NCBI RefSeq assembly: GCF_003313505.1
Contig: NZ_QMHO01000001.1
Location: 372,001-436,000 of the forward strand
Length of the DNA: 64,000 bases
Direction of reading: 5' to 3'
Source: Pedobacter nanyangensis
GTDB taxonomy: Bacteria > Bacteroidota > Bacteroidia > Sphingobacteriales > Sphingobacteriaceae
Below, in pieces: positions 27,658 through 36,787 of this stretch (positions are counted from its first letter, which is position 1; each line of letters starts with the position of its first letter). The notes below the pieces were generated by a model. That model ran no database searches. It was given only the letters and a program-made list of their open reading frames with translations, and had not been told where the DNA came from. Made by a program: the position numbers and the translations under genes.

Positions 27658-27747
27658 ATGCCAAGCGGTAAAAAAAGAAAAAGACATAAAATGGCTACCC
27701 ACAAACGCAAAAAACGTTTAAGAAAAAACAGACACAAGAAAAAATAA
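27658..27747 (+). CDS. AURKAIP1/COX24 domain mini-protein (29 residues)
   Basis: A short gene of 30 codons: it starts MPSGKKRKRHKM, continues ATHKRKKRLRK and ends NRHKKK. Lys and Arg make up 17 of 29 residues, with three His. This matches from memory the AURKAIP1/COX24 domain family, whose eukaryotic member is the mitoribosomal protein mS38; small versions lie upstream of RNase G in many Bacteroidota. A ribosome-associated role is an inference. It is preceded by an A-rich leader and followed after 114 bp by rng. Confidence 0.85.
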   Translation: MPSGKKRKRHKMATHKRKKRLRKNRHKKK

Positions 27748-27861
27748 TTTTTCTTGATGTATGGCCAAAGATAAATGCTTTTTCCAAGGCATTTGTTTTT
27801 GGTTTTCTAAGTTTTTTGGTCCATGTGTTAATAAGGTTTCAAAGCCTTAAAATCCGTAGCT

Positions 27862-29409
27862 TTGGTAAAGGAATTAATAATAGATTCTACTCCCACGGGA
27901 GTAACCATAGCTTTAATAGAAGACAAGCAACTTGTTGAGCTTCACAAAGAACACGTTAACAACAACTACGCTGTAGGTGATATTTATTTAGGCCGCATTA
28001 AAAAGATTATGCCCGGTCTAAATGCCGCATTTGTAGATGTTGGGTACGAAAAAGATGCATTTTTGCACTACTTTGATTTAGGCCCACAGGTACAATCTCT
28101 GATAAAGCTAACGAAGATTAGACGTAACGGAACACCGGGCACTTTATTGGATAACTTTAAATTGGAAGCTGATATAGACAAGGCTGGGAAAATCTCAGAG
28201 GTGGTCAGCAAAAATTTACTGGTACCAGTACAGATAGCTAAAGAACCCATTTCCACAAAAGGCCCTAGGCTAAGCTCAGATCTTTCCATTGCTGGAAGAT
28301 ATACTGTCCTAGTTCCTTTTTCGAATGTGATCTCCATTTCAAAAAAGATAAAAAGCAATACTGAACGTAGTCGCCTGAAAAAGATTATTGAAAGTATAAA
28401 GCCTAAAAACTTTGGAGTGATCATCAGAACGGTTTCGGAGGGTAAAGGCGTTACGGAATTACAAAAAGACTTACTGGACTCTATTTCTAAATGGGAGAGC
28501 TTTATGAAGAAGCTGCCCGAAACAGAGCCATCTAAGCGTGTTTGGGGCGAAATGGATAGGACATCAACGCTTATCCGGGATATTTTAAATACCGATTTCG
28601 CCAATGTTTATGTAAACGACCAAGCATTATTTGAAGACATTCGCTCATACGTGCACGAAATTTCGCCCGAGATGGAGCGCATTGTAAAGCACTATAGGCA
28701 TAAAGAGCCTATTTTTGACCACTTTGGGGTTGAAAAACAAATTAAGAACGGTTTTGGAAAAACTGTAAACTTGGCCGGAGGCGCCTACCTTGTGGTTGAG
28801 CACACCGAAGCTTTGCACGTAATAGACGTAAATAGCGGTAATAGAACTGCCAGCAAAGAGAACCAGGAAGAAAACGCACTCCAGGTCAATAAAGAAGCGG
28901 CAAAAGAAATTGCCCGCCAATTGAGGCTAAGAGATATGGGAGGCATTGTGGTGATTGATTTTATCGATATGCACAAACCCGCTAACAGAAAAGTGCTGTT
29001 TGACCACCTGAGGGAACTGATGCTTCAGGACAGGGCAAAACATACCATTTTACCTCCTAGCAAATTTGGCTTGGTACAAATCACTCGTCAAAGGGTACGA
29101 CCGGAGATGAACATTGTAACGGTGGAAAAATGTCCAACCTGTGATGGCACCGGGGAAATAAAGGCAAGTATTGTGTTGATGGATGACATTGAAAGCAACT
29201 TGACCTACATCCTGCGTGAGCAGAACGAAAAAAATATTACACTGAACGTACACCCGTACATTGCGGCGTTCATTAAAAAGGGCCTGGTTTCCCTACAGTG
29301 GAAATGGTTCTTCAAATTTGGGCAATGGGTAAAGATTAAGGCGATATCTTCTTATCACTTAACCGAATTCCACTTCTTGTCTTCCAAAGATGAAGAAATC
29401 AAACTTTAG
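27862..29409 (+). CDS. rng: Ribonuclease E/G family protein (RNase G)
   Basis: A 515-residue endoribonuclease for mRNA decay and rRNA processing. It starts at a TTG giving MVKELIIDSTPTGVTIALIE, a conserved family N-terminus with no ATG in frame nearby. The S1 domain follows (GDIYLGRIKKIMPGLNAAFVDVG). The catalytic part has LHVIDVNSGNR and GGIVVIDFIDM with the two metal-binding acids, then CPTCDGTG, the Zn-link of the tetramer interface. The C-terminal tail is short, as in RNase G and unlike E. coli RNase E. It sits between the COX24-like mini-gene and radA and has its own terminator. Confidence 0.95.
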   Translation: MVKELIIDSTPTGVTIALIEDKQLVELHKEHVNNNYAVGDIYLGRIKKIMPGLNAAFVDVGYEKDAFLHYFDLGPQVQSLIKLTKIRRNGTPGTLLDNFKLEADIDKAGKISEVVSKNLLVPVQIAKEPISTKGPRLSSDLSIAGRYTVLVPFSNVISISKKIKSNTERSRLKKIIESIKPKNFGVIIRTVSEGKGVTELQKDLLDSISKWESFMKKLPETEPSKRVWGEMDRTSTLIRDILNTDFANVYVNDQALFEDIRSYVHEISPEMERIVKHYRHKEPIFDHFGVEKQIKNGFGKTVNLAGGAYLVVEHTEALHVIDVNSGNRTASKENQEENALQVNKEAAKEIARQLRLRDMGGIVVIDFIDMHKPANRKVLFDHLRELMLQDRAKHTILPPSKFGLVQITRQRVRPEMNIVTVEKCPTCDGTGEIKASIVLMDDIESNLTYILREQNEKNITLNVHPYIAAFIKKGLVSLQWKWFFKFGQWVKIKAISSYHLTEFHFLSSKDEEIKL

Positions 29410-29431
29410 GCTCCTTTAAAAGGAATTAAAT

Positions 29432-29459
29432 AAAAGTCCCGATTTTCATCGGGACTTTT
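29432..29459 (+). terminator. Terminator of rng
   Basis: Twelve-base arms (29432-29443 and 29448-29459) pair around TTTC and are followed by a T run. It lies 23 bp after the rng stop. Confidence 0.85.
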
Positions 29460-29550
29460 TTGTTTAAAACTTGCTAGCATTTCCAAACGATTAAGTCTAA
29501 ATTCGTAGCATATCATGCGGCGGCAAATCGTCGATCTAAAATCTAAACAA

Positions 29551-30927
29551 TTGGCCAAGATTAAATCAGCATATTTCTGTCAGAGCTGCGGCTACGAATC
29601 CGCCAAATGGCTGGGCAAATGCCCTTCGTGCCAGCAGTGGAATACCTTTGTAGAAGAAGTAGTAGAGAAGCCTTCTGCGGCATCAGCCATATGGAAAACC
29701 ACCACAGGACAACAAAGAGTAGCCAAACCCAGCAAGCTCGAAGACATTACCAGTGCAACAGAAGAAAGGCTGCTTACTGGCGACGCAGAACTAGACAGGG
29801 TTTTGGGCGGCGGATTGGTTCCTGGCTCGGTAACCCTAATTGGTGGCGAACCGGGCATTGGCAAGTCAACCCTCATGCTTCAGCTGGCGCTCAACATTAA
29901 TCAAAAAAGAGTGCTGTATGTTTCGGGAGAAGAGAGTGAGCAACAGATTAAAATGCGGGCCGAACGCATTAACAAAACCCCCAAGGCCAATTGTTTTATC
30001 CTTACGGAAACCTCAACGCAAAATATTTTCAAGCAACTAGAGCAACTACAGCCAGAGATTTTGGTGGTCGATTCGATACAGACCCTACATTCGGCACACA
30101 TCGAATCCACGCCGGGCAGTGTTTCCCAGGTACGGGAATGTACCGCCGAGCTGCTGAGATTTGCGAAAGAGACCGCCACCCCTGTTTTCCTGATTGGACA
30201 CATCACTAAAGATGGCGCCATTGCTGGGCCTAAGATACTGGAGCATATGGTAGACACCGTTTTACAGTTTGAAGGCGACAGGCACCATATCTACCGCATT
30301 TTACGCGCTATTAAAAACCGTTTTGGAGCCGCCGCCGAACTGGGGATTTATGCCATGCACGGCAATGGCCTGAGAGAAGTATCCAACCCTTCGGAAGTAC
30401 TGCTCTCACAACGTGATGAAGAACTTAGCGGGATTACCATAGGTGCCACTATTGAGGGGGCAAGGCCCATGGTCATTGAAACACAGGCACTGGTTAGCGC
30501 CTCGGCCTATGGTACTCCGCAACGCTCGGCTACCGGATTTGATACCAAGCGCATGAACATGTTGTTAGCCGTACTTGAAAAAAGATGCGGGTTTAGGTTG
30601 AGCGCCAAAGATGTTTTTCTTAATATTGCCGGGGGCATCAAAGTAGAAGACCCCGCCATAGATCTTTCCATTATTGCGGCCATTATCTCATCCCATGAAG
30701 ACATTCCCATATCCTCCAAAATATGTTTTGCTGCCGAAGTTGGCCTTTCGGGAGAAATAAGGGCAGTAAATAGAATAGCACAAAGAATATCAGAAGCAGA
30801 AAAATTGGGGTTTGAAAAGATATTTATCTCCAGTTATAACCTAAAAGGTTTTAACCAGGAAAAATTCAAGATCGAATTGGTGACCGTTTCCAAAATAGAA
30901 GAAGTTTTCGCTGCACTGTTTGGATGA
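29551..30927 (+). CDS. radA: DNA repair protein RadA
   Basis: A 458-residue RecA-related ATPase that processes recombination intermediates. The N-terminal zinc finger is CQSC...CPSC, followed by Walker A GGEPGIGKST, the RadA-specific AIKNRFGAAAELG motif, and a C-terminal Lon-protease-like domain with FLNIAGGIKVEDPAIDLSI. The TTG at 29551 gives MAKIKSAYFCQSCGYES, the classical RadA start. An ATG at 29515 would add 12 residues (MRRQIVDLKSKQ) that are not typical, though it remains possible. No overlapping neighbour; it is read alone. Confidence 0.96.
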   Translation: MAKIKSAYFCQSCGYESAKWLGKCPSCQQWNTFVEEVVEKPSAASAIWKTTTGQQRVAKPSKLEDITSATEERLLTGDAELDRVLGGGLVPGSVTLIGGEPGIGKSTLMLQLALNINQKRVLYVSGEESEQQIKMRAERINKTPKANCFILTETSTQNIFKQLEQLQPEILVVDSIQTLHSAHIESTPGSVSQVRECTAELLRFAKETATPVFLIGHITKDGAIAGPKILEHMVDTVLQFEGDRHHIYRILRAIKNRFGAAAELGIYAMHGNGLREVSNPSEVLLSQRDEELSGITIGATIEGARPMVIETQALVSASAYGTPQRSATGFDTKRMNMLLAVLEKRCGFRLSAKDVFLNIAGGIKVEDPAIDLSIIAAIISSHEDIPISSKICFAAEVGLSGEIRAVNRIAQRISEAEKLGFEKIFISSYNLKGFNQEKFKIELVTVSKIEEVFAALFG

Positions 30928-31048
30928 TCTTTTATTTAGTTGACTATTTTTATCAAGCTTATGCAATAAAATTATAGTTTACTCGTTTTTACGACGAGCT
31001 TTGGCGAGGAAGGTGACATCCGCATACCCATGTTGGAAAGATTTTAAA

Positions 31049-31056
31049 TATCTTTG
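31049..31056 (+). promoter_or_regulatory. -7 box of the DUF4920 gene
   Basis: TATCTTTG matches TAnnTTTG exactly. The -33 region has no clear TTTG. The predicted start near 31060 leaves a leader of about 31 nt. Confidence 0.5.
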
Positions 31057-31090
31057 TCTCCAATCTTAACTAAAACTTAAAAAAACAGCA

Positions 31091-31555
31091 ATGAAAAAAT
31101 TAATCTTAAGCTTAGTTTTTTGTGCATTAGCAAGCTTTGCTTTCGCTCAGGAAAATGTAGATGGCCAAGCTTTTGGCGAAGGCGTTAAAAAGGGCAACAT
31201 TATCCCGGCTACACAAGTGGATGCCAAATTAGGAAAAGAGACCAAGGCCGACATGAAAGTAGAGGGTGAAGTAGTGACCGTTTGTAAGAAAAAGGGCTGC
31301 TTCATGACAGTTAAAATCTCTGACAAGGAAACGATGTTTGTTAAATTTAAGGACTATGGCTTTTTTATGCCAAAAGACTTGCCGGCAGGAACAAAAGTGG
31401 TTATAGATGGTTTCGCAGAGCGAAAAACAACTTCCGTTGAAGATTTAAAGCACTATGCGGAAGATGCCAAAAAATCACCTGAAGAAATAGCAAAAATTAC
31501 CCAGCCTAAGAAAGAAATCGTTTTTGAAGCGAAAGGCGCCGTAATTTTAAAGTAA
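31091..31555 (+). CDS. DUF4920 family exported protein
   Basis: A 154-residue secreted protein. A signal peptide (MKKLILSLVFCALASFAFAQ) ends at residue 20. The mature part has GEVVTVCKKKGCFMTVKI, with two conserved cysteines near residues 66 and 71, and VKFKDYGFFMPKDLPAG. This pattern is DUF4920, probably a small beta-barrel (OB-like) fold. The role is unknown; the Cys pair and aromatic loop might bind a metal or form a disulfide, but nothing proves it. A hairpin terminator follows. Confidence 0.88.
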   Translation: MKKLILSLVFCALASFAFAQENVDGQAFGEGVKKGNIIPATQVDAKLGKETKADMKVEGEVVTVCKKKGCFMTVKISDKETMFVKFKDYGFFMPKDLPAGTKVVIDGFAERKTTSVEDLKHYAEDAKKSPEEIAKITQPKKEIVFEAKGAVILK

Positions 31556-31591
31556 TTAGAAAGGTTCTCCTTTTTAATATTGATTGATTGA

Positions 31592-31613
31592 AAGCCCCGC
31601 ACATGCGGGGCTT
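31592..31613 (+). terminator. Terminator of the DUF4920 gene
   Basis: Ten-base arms 31592-31601 and 31604-31613 pair perfectly around two loop bases, then a T-rich tail follows at 31614-31620. Confidence 0.85.
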
Positions 31614-31659
31614 ATTTTTTATGCTCAACTTCATTTGTAATATTTTTAACAAACAAAGA

Positions 31660-31694
31660 TTTAATTATTAAATTTTTTTAATTATTAAATTTTT
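31660..31694. repeat. Two 18-bp direct repeats, candidate operator
   Basis: The sequence TTTAATTATTAAATTTTT occurs at 31660-31677 and again at 31677-31694, a period of 17 bp. Each copy contains the 13-bp dyad TTTAATtATTAAA (31660-31672, 31677-31689). They lie ahead of the first gene of the PUL, just upstream of a weak -7 box TATCTTCA (31699-31706). They could be binding sites for the ROK repressor encoded at 35573-36787. Confidence 0.6.
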
Positions 31695-31735
31695 GAGCTA
31701 TCTTCACTGTATAAACAAATGAAACCTAATCAATC

Positions 31736-32923
31736 ATGAAACTGAACAGAACAACCTTTTTGCTTGCCGCCATTGGCATATTTGGCACAAAAGCCTATGC
31801 CCAACAGCTTAACGCGGCGCAAAACCAGGCCCTCCTTAATGCCAATCAAGGTGCTATTGTAAAGCTAGAAGGCTTTTTAACCGAAAAAACCGCCCAAATT
31901 CCTTTCCAAAAATATCCCACGCCAGGGCCTCAATACCTTATCTCCGACGATCCGGAATATATACGAGTACCCGAAGCCATTGCCCTAAAAGAAAGTGTGG
32001 TTCCGGGGTCAGTTCGGTTTTACCTGTACAATGTGAACGGCGTGGTAGAACCGCAGAAAATGGACCGGAAAATCATTGCCATGATTAAAAATACCGGTAA
32101 GGCCCCAATGCGAATCAAGATGTTGAAATACGTAACCCAAAAGCCCAGCACCAATTACTTTAAGCTGGGTAAAGAGGGATTGGCCGCTTTTTTTGCGGCC
32201 CAACCTAGCGAGGAAATCCGCACCGTAAAACCTGGCGATGCCGTACCCATTGACGATAAGTTGGAACAATACGTGGTAAAGTACGATGAGCTCGTTCACG
32301 GTTTCTACGAATTTGTAATAGATCAACCTGCGGAAATCACCGTGTTGCAAACCGATCTTAAAACCAGCGGCAAAGATGCTTTAAAGCGCATTACCAATGT
32401 TTTACCGCCCAAAACCAAAAGCGGTGCGGGAAGAGGTTTGTATGGGGTAAGCAATTATCACGTTAACAATACTGATGTAATCGACACTAAAAATGGCACT
32501 GCTGCCCTTGTGGTTGCTGATGGCATAAATGACCCTTGGATTATTGGCCGAGAGGGAACCACGGGACAACAAGCAAAACTTGCCGGAAATTATGGCGTAA
32601 TGTATGATATTGAGCTGAAATGGAAAAGTACAGACGGTAAAGGCCTTGCCCTGATTACCTGGAACTCCCGCTCTGCAGACAACAAATGGTGCAGCGGTAT
32701 GGCTGCCGCCATGAAGGTAAGTGAAGGAAAATTTAAAGAAGGGATTATCCAGCTTCCAAAAGATGAACTGGTTACCAAAGCGGCGCCAGAAGCCGTACTG
32801 ATCCAAATTTTCAAACCATCTGGCAAGGGCGGGGAGCAAACAATCAAATTAACCTATTCTCCCCCTGGGGCATCTTGCTTGCCTACGCCTTTAATTTTGG
32901 TTCCCATTGATTTAAAGCCATAA
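31736..32923 (+). CDS. Secreted protein of unknown function in PUL
   Basis: A 395-residue exported protein; signal peptide MKLNRTTFLLAAIGIFGTKAYA ends near residue 22. The rest alternates beta-strand-like segments, for example VVPGSVRFYLYNVNG and ELVHGFYEFVIDQ, with no catalytic motif I recognise. Pattern and length could be a carbohydrate-binding or copper-amine-oxidase-like fold, but I do not assign one. It ends with the stop overlapping the next ATG (TAATG), so it is coupled to an esterase and a GH20 gene. The two operator-like dyads upstream point to sugar-controlled expression. Confidence 0.7.
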   Translation: MKLNRTTFLLAAIGIFGTKAYAQQLNAAQNQALLNANQGAIVKLEGFLTEKTAQIPFQKYPTPGPQYLISDDPEYIRVPEAIALKESVVPGSVRFYLYNVNGVVEPQKMDRKIIAMIKNTGKAPMRIKMLKYVTQKPSTNYFKLGKEGLAAFFAAQPSEEIRTVKPGDAVPIDDKLEQYVVKYDELVHGFYEFVIDQPAEITVLQTDLKTSGKDALKRITNVLPPKTKSGAGRGLYGVSNYHVNNTDVIDTKNGTAALVVADGINDPWIIGREGTTGQQAKLAGNYGVMYDIELKWKSTDGKGLALITWNSRSADNKWCSGMAAAMKVSEGKFKEGIIQLPKDELVTKAAPEAVLIQIFKPSGKGGEQTIKLTYSPPGASCLPTPLILVPIDLKP

Positions 32924-33729
32924 TGACGAGATTAGTCCAGCGCATTTTACTCCTGTTTTTCTTGGGCGCACCTTCATTGTTTGCCCAAGAAATCTTAACC
33001 ATCCACTCTCCAAAAAACCTAAAGCAAACGGACTCGGTACTGGTTTTTAAGCCCAAACAAATTTCGGGGCAAACACCCTTGGTTTATTTGCTACATGGCC
33101 ATAACGCAAATTATAGGAGCTGGAGCAAGCTGGCAGATCTCCAAGCGCTGGCAAATCAATATCACTTCATTATTGTTTGCCCTGATGGCCTTAAAAAGAG
33201 TTGGTACCTCAATTCTCCCAATCCGGATAGCACGCAATATGAGCGTTTCTTTCTAGAGGAGCTCATGCCGGCCATCAACAAAAAATATCCGGTGGATACG
33301 CAGCGTGTTTTTGTTACCGGGGCTAGTATGGGTGGTTTTGGAGCCATGTGGCTGATGACAAAATATCCGCATCTATTTGCTGGCGCCGGCAGCACTTCGG
33401 GAGTATTGAACCTGCGTTATTCTGCATTTAGGAAAACCACCATAGCCTACCTTTTGGGTACCTACGACGACAAAAACCCGCTTTATGACGAGTTTTCGCC
33501 AGTCAACAGACTCTCGGCATTACAGGGACAAAACAAGGCCCTTATTTTTGACACCGGAACCGAAGACTACTTATACATTACCAGCAAACAGTTTAGGCAA
33601 AAATGTGACGACCTTAAGATTAAAGCCACCTATATTGCTCAGCCTGGAGGCCACACCGGTGGATATTGGAGCAAAACCATTCCCAAACATTTTGAGTTCT
33701 TTGCCGAACATCTTAAAAACCAAAAATGA
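32923..33729 (+). CDS. Secreted esterase (alpha/beta hydrolase, esterase D-like)
   Basis: A 268-residue exported esterase. The signal peptide is MTRLVQRILLLFFLGAPSLFAQ. The alpha/beta-hydrolase signs are VYLLHGHNANYRSW (oxyanion His-Gly), FIIVCPDGL, the nucleophile elbow VTGASMGGFGAM with Ser in GASMGG, the acid region FDTGTEDYL, and His in GGHTGGYW. It belongs to the 'putative esterase' (PF00756) type, including carbohydrate acetyl and feruloyl esterases. It overlaps the preceding gene by one base and the GH20 gene by ATGA. It probably removes ester groups from the glycan before GH20 acts. Confidence 0.9.
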   Translation: MTRLVQRILLLFFLGAPSLFAQEILTIHSPKNLKQTDSVLVFKPKQISGQTPLVYLLHGHNANYRSWSKLADLQALANQYHFIIVCPDGLKKSWYLNSPNPDSTQYERFFLEELMPAINKKYPVDTQRVFVTGASMGGFGAMWLMTKYPHLFAGAGSTSGVLNLRYSAFRKTTIAYLLGTYDDKNPLYDEFSPVNRLSALQGQNKALIFDTGTEDYLYITSKQFRQKCDDLKIKATYIAQPGGHTGGYWSKTIPKHFEFFAEHLKNQK

Positions 33730-35576
33730 AAAATCTATTTTTAGCGTTAGCATGTGCTTTTTTAGCCTATAACGCCAAAGCTCAAGAAAAAGAGTTCCTT
33801 TTAATTCCGCAGCCCTCTCATCTGGTTGTAGGAACCGCTTCCGTAAAAATCAATGCGCTAACGAACATGGTGCTTCCGAAAGAAAAAGAACACCAGCCAT
33901 TAGTGGAACATTTTAGAGAACAACTTTCTGCGATACTAAATGCCGACATTAAAACCACTACCAGCAATCGCACCAAAAGCAGCATTTCGTTTTACGTAAA
34001 AAAAGATCTGGCCAAGGAAGCCTATCACCTGGATATTACGAAAAACAACGTATCAATTAGTGCTTCCGATCCTTCTGGCTGGTTTTACGGATGGCAAACC
34101 TTTATTCAGTTGCTCCGCCTAAAATTAGAAAATGGAAAAGAACCCATTTTGAAAGAAGTAAGCATTAAAGATGAACCTAAATTTGGTTGGCGAGGCCTGA
34201 TGCTTGACGTAAGCAGGCATTTCTTTAATAAGGATGTGATAAAAAGATATATCGACCAGATGGCGAAATACAAGTTCAACGTATTGCATCTCCATCTTAC
34301 CGACAACCAAGGATGGCGTTTGGAAATCAAACAGCTTCCCAAACTAACCAGCGTGGGGGCATGGAGAGTACCCAGAACCGGCTATTGGAGCGGAATGCCT
34401 GCGCCAGAGCCCGGAGAAAAAGCCTCTTATGGTGGCTATTATTCGCAAGAAGATATCAAAGAGCTGGTAGCCTACGCCAAACAACGCTTTGTAGACATTG
34501 TCCCAGAAATAGATTTGCCGGGACATAGCTTGGCCTTTGTGGCTTCCTACCCAGAAATTTCATGTACCAAAACCCCGCAACAGGTACTTGCTGGCGACCC
34601 TTGGAATCCTAAAAGAACAAATGTTGTTTGTGTGGGCAACGATTCTACCTATACAAAAATTGATCAGATCATCACAGAGATCGCCGCTATTTTCCCTTCA
34701 AAGTATATCCACATTGGGGGCGACGAAGTAACCAGGAACTACTGGAGCAATTGTTCCGTTTGCCAAAATCGCATTGCGAAAGAGGGCCTAAGAAATGTAG
34801 ACGAGCTGCAAAGCTATTTCGTTAACCAAGTAGCCAAAATAGTCCTCGAAAAAGGGAAAACACCCATAGGATGGTATGAAACCCTCGAAAAAGGACTGGA
34901 CAGTAACATTGTTCAAATGAGCTGGAAGGACGAAAAAGGGGCCATTAAATCTTCAAACGAAGGGAAAAAGGTCATATTAACGCCTGCTTTTTTGACCTAT
35001 CTGGATTTTTATCAAGGAGATCCGTATTTGGAAAATGCGCCGTTTACGGTTAACAGGCTCAGCAACAGCTATAAATTTGATCCACTGCCCGCCGGAATAA
35101 ATGTCCAAAACGTAATAGGGGGCCAAGGAAGCTTATGGACCGAGCAGGTGCCCAACGAGCGCAAGCTACAGTTTATGACCTGGCCCAGGGGTTTCACCCT
35201 ATCAGAAAACCTTTGGTCAAAAGCACCCAAATTAAGTTGGACGGATTTCTCAAAAAAAATAGAAGCGCACCTGCCTATCCTTACGGCCGACAGCACTAAC
35301 TTTAGCAACTACTTTTATGACGCAATCATTAGCGCTAAAAAAGGCCAAAACGACGAAGTTGTGCTAAACATTGACACAGAAATTCCTGGACTAACCGTTT
35401 ACTATTCTTTTGATGATACAGATCCTGACCAATTTTACCCCAAATACGGCGGTGCGGCACTTGCCATTCCCAAAGGGGCAAAAACCATTAGGGCAGTCAG
35501 TTACAAAGGCTCGGTACCAAAAAGCAGGATTGTACGCCTGCCTATTGCAGAGCTAAAGAGGAGGGCAAAGCTTTAA
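33726..35576 (+). CDS. Beta-N-acetylhexosaminidase (GH20)
   Basis: A 616-residue exported glycosidase that removes terminal GlcNAc or GalNAc in beta linkage. The signal peptide ends at MKNLFLALACAFLAYNAKAQ. The GH20b-type N-terminal domain is followed by the catalytic barrel with LHLHLTDNQGWRLEI and HIGGDEVTRNYW. Asp333 and Glu334 are the catalytic pair (substrate-assisted mechanism). Tryptophan residues of the -1 site are in IGWYE and SWKDE. The C-terminal region (about 530-616) resembles a chitobiase_C / Ig-like domain. It ends with a stop codon sharing bases with the convergent ROK gene. Confidence 0.95.
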   Translation: MKNLFLALACAFLAYNAKAQEKEFLLIPQPSHLVVGTASVKINALTNMVLPKEKEHQPLVEHFREQLSAILNADIKTTTSNRTKSSISFYVKKDLAKEAYHLDITKNNVSISASDPSGWFYGWQTFIQLLRLKLENGKEPILKEVSIKDEPKFGWRGLMLDVSRHFFNKDVIKRYIDQMAKYKFNVLHLHLTDNQGWRLEIKQLPKLTSVGAWRVPRTGYWSGMPAPEPGEKASYGGYYSQEDIKELVAYAKQRFVDIVPEIDLPGHSLAFVASYPEISCTKTPQQVLAGDPWNPKRTNVVCVGNDSTYTKIDQIITEIAAIFPSKYIHIGGDEVTRNYWSNCSVCQNRIAKEGLRNVDELQSYFVNQVAKIVLEKGKTPIGWYETLEKGLDSNIVQMSWKDEKGAIKSSNEGKKVILTPAFLTYLDFYQGDPYLENAPFTVNRLSNSYKFDPLPAGINVQNVIGGQGSLWTEQVPNERKLQFMTWPRGFTLSENLWSKAPKLSWTDFSKKIEAHLPILTADSTNFSNYFYDAIISAKKGQNDEVVLNIDTEIPGLTVYYSFDDTDPDQFYPKYGGAALAIPKGAKTIRAVSYKGSVPKSRIVRLPIAELKRRAKL

Positions 35577-36787
35577 ACTAAACCCAGCAGGCGGTTCCTG
35601 ACGAGCAAACAAGCTCCAATGACGCCTGCTTTCTCCCCAAGTTTCGACATTTTTAACTGCGTATCGTTATTTACCAAACTTAAGGAATACTTATTCAATG
35701 CGCTTTTAATAGGCAAACGGATATATTCACCCGTTTCGGCTAAACTTCCGCCCAAAATCACCATTTCGGGGTTAAAAATATTGATCAGTACCGCAATACC
35801 TTTACCTAGTTTTTCACCTACTTCGGCCACTAGCTCAATGGCCAGCACATCGTCCTTAATGGCGGCATCAATGATATCGTTCAGCTTGATCTCCTCGACA
35901 GGCTTTCCCGATAAAATGGAGGTAGAGCCTTCGGCCAGCTTTTCCTTGAATTTCCGAACTAATGCCCATCCAGAAACCTCCGTTTCCAGACAGCCCTTTT
36001 TACCACAACTGCAAATGATCTCATTGTTAAAAAAAGGAATATGTCCAAATTCGCCCGCAAAGCCCGATTTTCCATAGTAAAGCTGGCTATTGATCATGAT
36101 CCCGATACCCATGCCGTAATCCATGTTCAGGAAAAGCACGTTCTCCTCCTCGTGTACCGCTCCTGCAGAAAACTCTCCGAAAGCCATCGCCCTCGAATCA
36201 TTTTCCAAAAATATCCTTAGGCCAATATTTCTTTCGATAACCTTGCTTAAAGGTTCCTCGTTGAAATGGAAAAAACTATAGCTATACCCTGTAGAATAAT
36301 TAATCCTACCAGATAAATTGAGACCTGCACCTAATATTTTTTCTCGTTTTACCGGGGCTTCTTTTATAAAATTATTAATAAGCTCGCAAAGCTGATTCAG
36401 GGATTCTTCGCTATTGTTTAAGCTATAGGGAATATTCTCCTTTACGTGCACCAGGTTCTTTTGCAAATCGGTTAACCCGATGTTGATGTGCGACTTCTTT
36501 ACATCGACGCCCAAAAAATAGCCCGACTCCATCACAAGGCCATAAATATTGGGCTTTCTACCGCCTCGCGACTGTAATTTCCCAAAATCTTTCACCAATC
36601 CTTCCGCAATTAAATCGTTTAGAACATTGTTGATTTTAGGCGTACTCAGTCCCAACTCCCCGCACAAATCAGCAATAGTTGAATTGCCATTTTTACTGAA
36701 ATATGCCACTATTGCCTTTTTAATGGTTACATTTTTATAGGCAACTCCCGAAATGTTCTCGTCACTGAGTTCGTTAAAAAAAGTCAT
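35573..36787 (-). CDS. ROK family transcriptional regulator (NagC/XylR type)
   Basis: A 404-residue repressor. The N-terminal 80 residues are a winged helix-turn-helix (AIVAYFSKNGNSTIADLCGE, then LSTPKINNVLNDLIAEGLV). The ROK domain follows: FLGVDVKKSHINIGLTDL, LENDSRAMAFGEF, the HxGE-type signal GEFGHIPF and the zinc site CSCGKKGCLET. Such proteins sense a sugar or sugar-phosphate and release DNA. It lies in the middle of the PUL, with its own promoter (TAATTTTG, 36811-36818) and a 12-bp dyad between that promoter and the ATG. Its stop overlaps the GH20 stop by 4 bases (convergent). It likely represses both arms. Confidence 0.93.
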   Translation of the reverse strand: MTFFNELSDENISGVAYKNVTIKKAIVAYFSKNGNSTIADLCGELGLSTPKINNVLNDLIAEGLVKDFGKLQSRGGRKPNIYGLVMESGYFLGVDVKKSHINIGLTDLQKNLVHVKENIPYSLNNSEESLNQLCELINNFIKEAPVKREKILGAGLNLSGRINYSTGYSYSFFHFNEEPLSKVIERNIGLRIFLENDSRAMAFGEFSAGAVHEEENVLFLNMDYGMGIGIMINSQLYYGKSGFAGEFGHIPFFNNEIICSCGKKGCLETEVSGWALVRKFKEKLAEGSTSILSGKPVEEIKLNDIIDAAIKDDVLAIELVAEVGEKLGKGIAVLINIFNPEMVILGGSLAETGEYIRLPIKSALNKYSLSLVNNDTQLKMSKLGEKAGVIGACLLVRNRLLGLV

